A stretch of DNA of 32,074 bases, taken from CAXCDZ01 sp963981525 (GTDB taxonomy: Bacteria > Patescibacteriota > Microgenomatia > UBA1400 > UBA12108). Position 1 is the stretch's first letter. Each line of letters begins with the position of its first letter. Of the stretch, positions 23,732 to 29,383 are shown in pieces. The stretch lies in contig CAXCDZ010000004.1 in NCBI GenBank assembly GCA_963981525.1, forward strand, positions 1 through 32,074, given 5' to 3'. Below the pieces are notes generated by a model, which worked only from the letters and a program-made list of their open reading frames with translations, had not been told where the DNA came from and did no database searches. Both the position numbers and the translations under genes were made by a program.

Positions 23732-24343
23732 ATGAAAAAAAACTCTCTACTCTTTCTCGCTCTCGCCCTCATCGCGGGCGGCCTCGCCTACGCCAAGTCT
23801 CGCCCCGCAGATAAGATCACAATCAACTCAGACTCACAATCTCCCACTGAGATGATCAATGAGGCCAGCAAGTTTGCCGCAGCCATAGAGTCCGGCAAGC
23901 CCTACTCCTGCCAGATGACGAGTGATGACGCTTCCATGACCTACCAGCTCAAAGCCGGCAAGATGTACATGACCACCAACACCCCAGAATACAGTGGTTA
24001 CATGATCAACGACACTGAGTACATCTACTCATGGAGTGATCAATCAGATCAAGGATCCAAGATGCGCATGCCTACCGAAGAAGAGGTCGAGACAATGACA
24101 GAGGATCTCCCCGAGGCCTCCGACACCCCTTCCTTTGCCTCAGAATCAGATTACCAGGCATATCAGGATCAGGGCTACACCATTACTTGTGAGCAGGCTG
24201 ACATCAACGACTCCCTCTTCACCCCACCATCTAACATCACTTTCATTGATCCCACTGCCATGATGGAAGGATTAACAGGTGGATCAGGTGAGCTAGATAT
24301 GGAAAAACTCCAGGAAATGGCCAAAGAGTACCAGGAAAACTAA
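23732..24343 (+). CDS. Secreted protein of unknown function
   Basis: A 203-residue protein with a clear signal peptide (MKKNSLLFLALALIAGGLAYA) and a strong AGGAGG site 8 nt before the ATG. The mature part is acidic, with two cysteines (YSCQM and TITCEQA) that could form a disulfide, and an alternating beta pattern (MTYQLKAGKMYMTTNTPEYSGYMINDTEYIYSWS) resembling the lipoprotein-like beta sheets that sense or carry small ligands. Methionine and acidic residues are frequent towards the C-terminus. Its last 4 bp overlap the convergent comF gene. No family is recognised. Confidence 0.7.
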   Translation: MKKNSLLFLALALIAGGLAYAKSRPADKITINSDSQSPTEMINEASKFAAAIESGKPYSCQMTSDDASMTYQLKAGKMYMTTNTPEYSGYMINDTEYIYSWSDQSDQGSKMRMPTEEEVETMTEDLPEASDTPSFASESDYQAYQDQGYTITCEQADINDSLFTPPSNITFIDPTAMMEGLTGGSGELDMEKLQEMAKEYQEN

Positions 24344-24963
24344 CGAGCAACAACAACTCCCCATATTTCTTCAATTCCCATTTTCCTAAGCATTTTCGCA
24401 CACTCTCTCATCGTGCTTCCTGTCGTCCAGACATCATCCACTAGGATCACTAGCTCTGCACTCATTTTCTCTCGCATCTCAAACGCCCCCTTCACATTCT
24501 CCCTCCTAGCCTTTTTGTCCAAGCCATACATCGGCTTCGTTGCCCTAGTTCTTCGCATCGTCTCTATATACTCCACTCCCAACTCATCAGCTAATTTTCT
24601 TCCCAACCTCTCAGCCTGATTAAACCCACGCTCCCTCTGACACAACTTATACATCGGCACACTTGTCACCACCACCTCACACTCGCTCACCTCATCTAGC
24701 ATGGCATCACTCACTCTCTCTGACCATCTCTCGGCAAGCTCATCTACCATCTTCCAGCTACTCTTGTATTTCACTTTCTTTAGTAGCTTCTGGACTACCC
24801 CTCCATACTGATACGTTGCATACACTCGAGTCATCTCACCACTAGATCTCTCAATCGGCCTACTCGACCTCCTCACGCTCATGTAACACTCCTGGCAAAT
24901 ATATTTCCCACAAGCTTTACACCCCACACACTTCACTGGAAACACCGCATCAACTATCCCCAT
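24340..24963 (-). CDS. comF: ComF-family phosphoribosyltransferase-like protein
   Basis: A 207-residue ComF/GntX family protein. The N-terminus has the family cysteines (C12, C15, C18, C23, C26) for zinc binding; the C-terminal phosphoribosyltransferase domain carries VTSVPMYKLCQRERGFNQAERLG and the PRPP-binding loop VILVDDVWTTGSTM. ComF proteins participate in natural transformation, downstream of DNA uptake and with PriA helicase; presence here fits the pilus-type genes of the window, although no other competence gene is present. TACAAT on the minus strand ends 6 nt before the ATG. Confidence 0.92.
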   Translation of the reverse strand: MGIVDAVFPVKCVGCKACGKYICQECYMSVRRSSRPIERSSGEMTRVYATYQYGGVVQKLLKKVKYKSSWKMVDELAERWSERVSDAMLDEVSECEVVVTSVPMYKLCQRERGFNQAERLGRKLADELGVEYIETMRRTRATKPMYGLDKKARRENVKGAFEMREKMSAELVILVDDVWTTGSTMRECAKMLRKMGIEEIWGVVVAR

Positions 24964-24969
24964 ACCCTC

Positions 24970-24975
24970 ATTGTA
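24970..24975 (-). promoter_or_regulatory. -10 element for comF (leaderless start)
   Basis: TACAAT on the minus strand with 6 nt to the ATG ending at 24963. Confidence 0.5.
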
Positions 24976-24998
24976 CTCTCACAAATTATGCAAATTTC

Positions 24999-25142
24999 AA
25001 TCACTGCAGTTGCATATACTCTCACTAAGTTGCAAAATCTACGCAGGTGCGACGGCACCGAGTAACAGGTCGCTACGACAACAGTCGTAGATAGTGCCGC
25101 TTTTGCGTTTAGGGAGACGTGTATGCAACAAAAAGCGTGATT
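24999..25142 (+). repeat. Structured intergenic element, copy C
   Basis: It lies between comF and the tmRNA promoter. The outer helix pairs AATCAC (24999-25004) with GTGATT (25137-25142) and GTTGCATA (25009-25016) with TATGCAAC (25122-25129), sequences unlike the outer helices of A, B and D. The core GCAAAA/TTTTGC is conserved. Hairpin 1 is GGTGC (25046-25050), loop GACG, GCACC (25055-25059). Hairpin 2 is CTACGAC (25073-25079), loop AACA, GTCGTAG (25084-25090). Confidence 0.85.
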
Positions 25143-25164
25143 GCAGTCATTTGATGTCATTTAA

Positions 25165-25193
25165 TTGACAAATTTGATCTATTTTGATATATT
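25165..25193 (+). promoter_or_regulatory. Promoter of the tmRNA gene
   Basis: TTGACA (25165-25170), 17-bp spacer, TATATT (25188-25193), followed 9 nt later by the first base of the mature tmRNA. The strongest consensus promoter in the window. Confidence 0.8.
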
Positions 25194-25202
25194 CTCCTCC
25201 AC

Positions 25203-25615
25203 GGGGACGTCTTGATTTGACGTATACCTGCTCCTTAACATCTGCATACCGACTTTGACTAGAGAAGTCGTAAAACAGAGTCAAAAAAAATCTGTCAATA
25301 CATTTGCACAGACAGCTAAGAACAAGGTCGCTTCTCTTCTTGAGAAGGCTGACAACTTCTTCGCTCCTCGTTACGCTTTCGCGTAAATAGGCATTCACAG
25401 TCCACTCGCTCGTGGGAAAACTGTGGGTGAAAAAACACACGAGCCGTAACTCTATTCCTGGTCAGGATGGAGCCAAACAAAACGACCACCCTCATTCTTA
25501 TCTTGGTCTGGTAATTACCTAATAAGCTAGAGGTTTTAAAACCCAAAATTTACCTATGTATGTAGATGATGTTAGAGACAGTATGCGGACGAGGGGTCAC
25601 ACCCCTCCGTCTCCA
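25203..25615 (+). ncRNA. ssrA: Transfer-messenger RNA (tmRNA)
   Basis: This about 413-nt RNA rescues stalled ribosomes with SmpB. The 5' end GGGGACG pairs over 7 bp (one G-T) with CGTCTCC at 25608-25614; discriminator A at 25615; CCA is not encoded. The 5' part has the conserved GATTTGACG block and GCATACCGAC...GTCGTAAAAC, as in E. coli tmRNA. The tag frame runs from about 25315 (GCT) to TAA at 25384-25386: about 23 codons starting AKNKVASLLEK and ending APRYAFA. The 3' domain keeps GATGTTAGAGACAGTATGCGGAC. The T-arm is GAGGG-GTCACAC-CCCTC, whose loop departs from the usual TTCRANY. smpB lies about 0.4 kb away. The resume codon is the least certain point. Confidence 0.9.
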
Positions 25616-25737
25616 CACTTCGCCCCTTCGGGGCTACGCGGTGGCACGGCCACACAAACAAATACATTTATCCCAGAATATCACTTGATTTAACAGCGCG
25701 AAGTGTGCCCCTAGCGAAGTCATAGACGAAGTGGGGC
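25616..25737 (+). other. Hairpin-rich spacer after the tmRNA
   Basis: It contains GCCCC-TTC-GGGGC (25622-25634), GTGGC-ACG-GCCAC (25641-25653), and a long-range inverted pair CACACTTCGC (25614-25623) / GCGAAGTGTG (25698-25707). None is followed by a clear T-run. They may protect or end the tmRNA 3' side. No gene seen. Confidence 0.5.
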
Positions 25738-25743
25738 TATAAT
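25738..25743 (+). promoter_or_regulatory. -10 element for the GIY-YIG gene (leaderless start)
   Basis: Perfect TATAAT with 7 nt to the ATG at 25751; no Shine-Dalgarno sequence. Confidence 0.6.
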
Positions 25744-25750
25744 AAACTCA

Positions 25751-26017
25751 ATGTTCTACTCCTACATTCTGCAATTATCTGACAAAACATACTACACTGG
25801 ATATTCATCTGATCTCAAGACTCGTATCAAAGATCATCAAAATGGCAATGTTCCTCAAACTAGAAATCTGCGACCCCTCAAACTCATCTATTACTCAGCA
25901 TTCAAAACAAAAAAATTAGCCCTCGACTTCGAAAAATATCTCAAATCTCATTCTGGTTTTGCTTTTCGCAACAAACGGCTTATTACTTCTTCATCGCCTT
26001 TGCGATCTCACGCTTAA
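25751..26017 (+). CDS. GIY-YIG domain protein (UPF0213-type)
   Basis: An 88-residue protein consisting of a single GIY-YIG nuclease fold: YSYILQL and YYTGYSSDLKTRIKDHQNG form the two-strand signature with the catalytic arginine, and DFEKYLKS carries the metal-binding glutamate. Stand-alone proteins of this size (UvrC-N-terminal-like, YhbQ type) are common and mostly uncharacterised; a DNA-repair nuclease role is possible. The gene ends by overlapping the 3' end of smpB on the other strand by 35 bp. Confidence 0.88.
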   Translation: MFYSYILQLSDKTYYTGYSSDLKTRIKDHQNGNVPQTRNLRPLKLIYYSAFKTKKLALDFEKYLKSHSGFAFRNKRLITSSSPLRSHA

Positions 26018-26417
26018 TAGTACGCTTCTTAAGATCTTCTCTTTTTTCATACTCCTTCTTCCCCTTCCCCACTCCAATCTCACACTTTACCCATCTCCCT
26101 TGAAAAAACATCCGCAAAGGGACTAGGGTTAGATTCTTTCCATCTATTTTTCGCAACCACTTGTCCATCTCATTTTTTTTGACCAAGAGTTTCCTGCTTC
26201 TTTTGGAGTCATACTCCGCTTTCCCAGAATAATTAGCATACTTGGGAATATCCGCGCCCAGGAGAAATAGCTCTCCATTCACAAACTTCGCATGCGAATC
26301 CCTCAAAGATCCTCGTCCTGCCCGCAGCGACTTCACCTCTGCCCCAGACAACACCACCCCAGCCACCAGCTTATCTGTGACTACATATTTCCTCTTGGCG
26401 TTCTTATTAACTATCAT
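25983..26417 (-). CDS. smpB: SsrA-binding protein SmpB
   Basis: A 144-residue protein, normal length. It binds the tRNA-like domain of tmRNA and places it in the ribosomal A site. Typical features are NAKRKYVVTDKLVAGVVLSGAEVKSLR, the GRGSLRDSHAKFVNGELFL segment, HK-like KYANYSGKAEYDSKRSRKLL region, and the basic C-terminal tail that inserts in the mRNA channel (KKRTIKREIAKAMKK). A TAGAAT -10 element lies 6 nt upstream of the ATG on the minus strand. The tmRNA gene lies close by in the opposite direction. Confidence 0.97.
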   Translation of the reverse strand: MIVNKNAKRKYVVTDKLVAGVVLSGAEVKSLRAGRGSLRDSHAKFVNGELFLLGADIPKYANYSGKAEYDSKRSRKLLVKKNEMDKWLRKIDGKNLTLVPLRMFFQGRWVKCEIGVGKGKKEYEKREDLKKRTIKREIAKAMKK

Positions 26418-26423
26418 GCCTGT

Positions 26424-26429
26424 ATTCTA
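26424..26429 (-). promoter_or_regulatory. -10 element for smpB (leaderless start)
   Basis: TAGAAT on the minus strand with 6 nt to the ATG ending at 26417; same hexamer as the exonuclease-suf promoter. Confidence 0.5.
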
Positions 26430-26466
26430 ACATTACAAATTACTCATATTACAAATAACGGTGGGA

Positions 26467-26586
26467 GTGTTGCGCATTCGTGTTTTGAGTTGCAAAACTA
26501 CGCAAGCACGACGGTGCTGAGTAATAGGTCGCTACGACAGCAGTCGTAGATAGTACCGCTTTGCGTTCAAAACATGATGTGCACAC
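26467..26586 (+). repeat. Structured intergenic element, copy D
   Basis: It lies between smpB and the 3' end of the propeller gene. The outer helix pairs GTGTTGCGCATTCGTGTTTTGA with TCAAAACATGATGTGCACAC (about 18 of 20 positions). Core GCAAA/TTTGC. Hairpin 1 AGCAC (26505-26509), loop GACG, GTGCT (26514-26518). Hairpin 2 CTACGAC (26532-26538), loop AGCA, GTCGTAG (26543-26549). Confidence 0.85.
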
Positions 26587-26620
26587 TTCCCGCAAACATA
26601 AATATAGTAAGATTGTAATC

Positions 26621-28438
26621 CTACAACCCAAACTCAACCACCCGATCCCCAGTTAACACATATCCCTTATCTTCCATCACCACCATATCCTTCCCACTAG
26701 AGAACTCCTCATTAACCAACTGCTTCTCATATCTCCCACTCTCCTTATCAAACACCACCACCCTACTCACTCCTGCCTCCAGCACATACACTTTCTCCTC
26801 ACTCATTGCCACGGCCTTAGGATCAACTAATCTCCCAAACTCCTCCGCCGGGAACCCCTCCATAGAGAACGTCACCGGCACTCCGCGACTATATCTCTCT
26901 AGTTTTCCGCTCGATGTCAAAATCCAGATATCCCCATCCACTGCCATGTCAACTACTTTAGAGAGATCCAGTACTATCCCCGCTCCCAACCAGCGCCTTC
27001 TTGCCCCGAACCCATCAGTCAGAGCTGGGTACTTCCAGATTTCCCCGTTGCCCGTATCCAAGAGATACACATTCCCACCAAACATCCCGATCTCCACAAT
27101 CTCTCCCCACAGATCATCCTTCTCTATTACTTGTCTCACCTCATCACTCGCAAGCTCGACCCTACTCACTCCCTCCGCTGTCACAAAATACCCATTATTT
27201 CCATAAAACCCAGTTGACTTAATCACACCCACATCCCCCAGCTCCACCTCCCAGGTAGACCTATCCTCCACACTCACTCCCACGAGTCTTTTGTTCCTCT
27301 CATCCACCACCACCACACTCCCATTTTTGTCATCCACTATTTTCTCAACTCCGCTAACACTGAGCACTGACTGCTCAATCAGAGTCGTTATCTCAATCTG
27401 CTCCTGGCGAAATACTCTCGCGCGCGCATGCATAATTTGTTCCACTAGCTCTTGAGCTCTCACTCTGTACTCCTCGTCCGGGGTCATTCCTAGATAACTC
27501 TCCACCTCTCCCTCAGCTTGGAGTAGTAGATCCTTCGCTCTCTCCGGGTTCAGGTCCGCTATCGAACCAGCCTCATTGAGCTTGCTCTCGACCACACTTT
27601 GGAGCCCTTTGTACTCATTCTCCCTCACCACTCTTGACCTGCTCACCACTCCCACTCCCACTCCCACCACAAGTAGTACTAGAAGGAATACCCCGACTTT
27701 CAAATTCATTTTCTTCTGCTCTTGTCTAATCACCATTGGCTTATTTCTTATTTTCTGCCAAAAAGAACTCATTCTACTTGTCGCAAAAATCTTTCTCCTC
27801 TTTCTTTTTTTCTCCACTCTCATCTCTTTTTCCATTACTGGCTCCTCACCACTCTCCACCACCCTCCCCAGCACACTCGCAAGCATGCTTGAGTTCTCCT
27901 CACCATGCACCACTACCGCCAGCTGTTCGAGCTTACTCTCCTTACTCAGTGATTGAGCAAGTATTTCTTCTCCCGCTACCCTCACTAGCTCTCGCGTCGA
28001 AAGCACAAACACATCATCACCCTTAACCTCTCCCACTACTCCAGTCGTACTATTAGTGCCTACAAATATCTTCCCCATCTTCTCTCCTCTAGACATAGAG
28101 ACTTCTACCTCTCCTCTTCCCGCAATCACCAGTTCTCCTCCTCGCGCTCTCGCCCCAACAATAGATAGCTTTAGATCCACCCCTACCTCGCTCACTAACT
28201 TACTTATTACCCTTTTCATTCCCGGGAGATCAATCTGACTAGCCGACAACTGAGTTTTCGCACTCTCCAGAATCTCAGCTCCAACTGCTGCCACCTCAAT
28301 CACATCACTCTCTCCAGAATAAACTAGGTTAACGAGTACTAGCACTGCTCCACTCGAAATTTTCTCCGTCACGACCTGACTCCACACACGTGGTTTGGCA
28401 GTTCCTACTACCATTCCCGTTTTGATTGTCTGTGGCAT
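26621..28438 (-). CDS. PP2C-like (degenerate) domain - membrane helix - beta-propeller protein
   Basis: A 605-residue protein. Residues about 1-190 resemble a PP2C/PPM phosphatase fold, for example GELVIAGRGEVEV, then GDDVFVLSTREL (140-151) at the place of the canonical GDxLLLCSDGL motif; the metal-binding Asp is replaced by Thr, and the N-terminal DG metal motif is also not seen, so it is probably a pseudophosphatase. A Lys/Arg-rich segment (about 205-245) leads to one membrane helix (about 246-266), a coiled-coil-like region (about 275-345) and an NHL/YVTN-type beta-propeller (about 350-605) with repeated YLLD/WILT/YVLE strand motifs. Topology implies a cytoplasmic PP2C-like domain and external propeller, as in a sensor. 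It follows the small membrane protein by 4 bp in an operon. Confidence 0.75.
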   Translation of the reverse strand: MPQTIKTGMVVGTAKPRVWSQVVTEKISSGAVLVLVNLVYSGESDVIEVAAVGAEILESAKTQLSASQIDLPGMKRVISKLVSEVGVDLKLSIVGARARGGELVIAGRGEVEVSMSRGEKMGKIFVGTNSTTGVVGEVKGDDVFVLSTRELVRVAGEEILAQSLSKESKLEQLAVVVHGEENSSMLASVLGRVVESGEEPVMEKEMRVEKKRKRRKIFATSRMSSFWQKIRNKPMVIRQEQKKMNLKVGVFLLVLLVVGVGVGVVSRSRVVRENEYKGLQSVVESKLNEAGSIADLNPERAKDLLLQAEGEVESYLGMTPDEEYRVRAQELVEQIMHARARVFRQEQIEITTLIEQSVLSVSGVEKIVDDKNGSVVVVDERNKRLVGVSVEDRSTWEVELGDVGVIKSTGFYGNNGYFVTAEGVSRVELASDEVRQVIEKDDLWGEIVEIGMFGGNVYLLDTGNGEIWKYPALTDGFGARRRWLGAGIVLDLSKVVDMAVDGDIWILTSSGKLERYSRGVPVTFSMEGFPAEEFGRLVDPKAVAMSEEKVYVLEAGVSRVVVFDKESGRYEKQLVNEEFSSGKDMVVMEDKGYVLTGDRVVEFGL

Positions 28439-28442
28439 ATCT

Positions 28443-28673
28443 CTACAATATCAAGATTGTCATGATTAGTACAATCATCGCAAACGCAAAGTGTCCTATC
28501 GAAAAGATCTTGATAATATAATCATCCTTCATTGACACTGCCTTAATCATAATCTTCACCTGTCTCATCATTAGATACGCAAATATCGTATACACGACTA
28601 AGAATATCGTCATCAACCATCTGGTAATACCAAGCAGTGTTATTGACTCAAAAAACACAATTAATGCATCCAT
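28443..28673 (-). CDS. Small two-helix membrane protein (DUF5657-like)
   Basis: A 76-residue protein with two hydrophobic helices (about 10-37 and 54-75) separated by a basic loop (RQVKIMIKAVSMKDDY). Resembles the small DUF5657-type membrane proteins seen in Patescibacteria, a recollection rather than a checked match. It begins 1 nt after the PH-domain gene and ends 4 nt before the PP2C-like/propeller gene, so it could be an accessory subunit of either. Confidence 0.65.
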   Translation of the reverse strand: MDALIVFFESITLLGITRWLMTIFLVVYTIFAYLMMRQVKIMIKAVSMKDDYIIKIFSIGHFAFAMIVLIMTILIL

Positions 28674-28674
28674 T

Positions 28675-29358
28675 TTATTTCACCCTTCCTTCCAGCTTCT
28701 CCTGCTCTTCCATATCAATCATCTGGTTAAGCAGTGATCCCACCTTATCAGGATGTGGGACGCGGTCAAACTCAAACTGAGTCACCTCAGCCGCAGTCTG
28801 GATCTCTACTTTTCCGTACCCAAAGAACGTCTCCCACACACCAGATTGGATAATCGAGAGATCTTGGATTTCCTCGATCTTGGCAGTCGAGATCACTCTA
28901 TAAAAAAGATTCACAAAATCCACATCCACCACCCTCTCATCCGTCACAATATAGATATTAAAAAACCATGCCATCGACTTGGCTAGCATCACCCCAACCA
29001 CAAACAGGTAAAAGATCAGACTCATCATCCACTGATAATTAGTCGGCAACATCATATATGGGGGAAAATACTCAAACAGTGGGGGTATCGTTAGCAAAAA
29101 CACTGTCATGATTATCCACGGCAAGTTCACTACCGGATGCTGCCGCATAAATAGAACCACTGCCTCACCCTTTTCCTGAGTCTCAAAACATACTTGTGAA
29201 GGAAAAGAGCTAAAACTCGTAAACAGTGAGTCCCTCCCCATCTTCCCAACTTCTTTGCGCAAATGAGTAACCGACTTTCGCTCTCTCTTCTTCTTTGATT
29301 TTCCTCGCCCCTTCGTAGCTTTATGCGAAGTGGGGTTTGCTTTATATACTTCTGCCAT
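28675..29358 (-). CDS. Bacterial PH-domain membrane protein
   Basis: A 227-residue protein. The N-terminal 45 residues are Lys/Arg/Ser-rich and disordered, containing a short in-frame palindrome (29308-29335). Two membrane helices (about 80-97 and 110-132) follow the QKGEAVVLFMRQHPVVNLPW lead typical of bacterial PH-domain (bPH_2/YdbT-type) proteins; the bPH domain itself is NIYIVTDERVVDVDFVNLFYRVIS to VEIQTAAEVTQFEFDRVPHPDKV. Its function is unknown in most species; membrane-lipid or stress-related roles are proposed. It leads the operon with the small membrane protein and the propeller protein, and has a TAAGAT -10 element 6 nt before its ATG. Confidence 0.85.
   Translation of the reverse strand: MAEVYKANPTSHKATKGRGKSKKKRERKSVTHLRKEVGKMGRDSLFTSFSSFPSQVCFETQEKGEAVVLFMRQHPVVNLPWIIMTVFLLTIPPLFEYFPPYMMLPTNYQWMMSLIFYLFVVGVMLAKSMAWFFNIYIVTDERVVDVDFVNLFYRVISTAKIEEIQDLSIIQSGVWETFFGYGKVEIQTAAEVTQFEFDRVPHPDKVGSLLNQMIDMEEQEKLEGRVK
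29308..29335. repeat. In-frame palindrome in the PH-domain gene
   Basis: CCC-CTTCG, 10-nt loop (29316-29325), CGAAG-T-GGGG. It encodes part of a Thr-Ser-His-Lys-Ala-Thr-Lys-Gly disordered N-terminus. Related GAAGTGGGGC and CTTCG motifs occur in the spacer after the tmRNA (25614-25737). Confidence 0.55.
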
Positions 29359-29364
29359 ATCTAC

Positions 29365-29370
29365 ATCTTA
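29365..29370 (-). promoter_or_regulatory. -10 element for the PH-domain operon (leaderless start)
   Basis: TAAGAT on the minus strand with 6 nt to the ATG ending at 29358. Confidence 0.45.
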
Positions 29371-29383
29371 TCATGGCTTGTCA

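Noticed and set aside
25147..25440. Minus-strand frame across the region before the GIY-YIG gene
   Set aside because: It lies opposite the tmRNA, whose acceptor pairing, conserved blocks and tag frame explain the sequence better.
9982..26586. Elements A-D as integron attC sites or a CRISPR array
   Set aside because: There are no GTTRRRY/RYYYAAC core sites or integrase, and the copies are kilobases apart with no short regular spacers.
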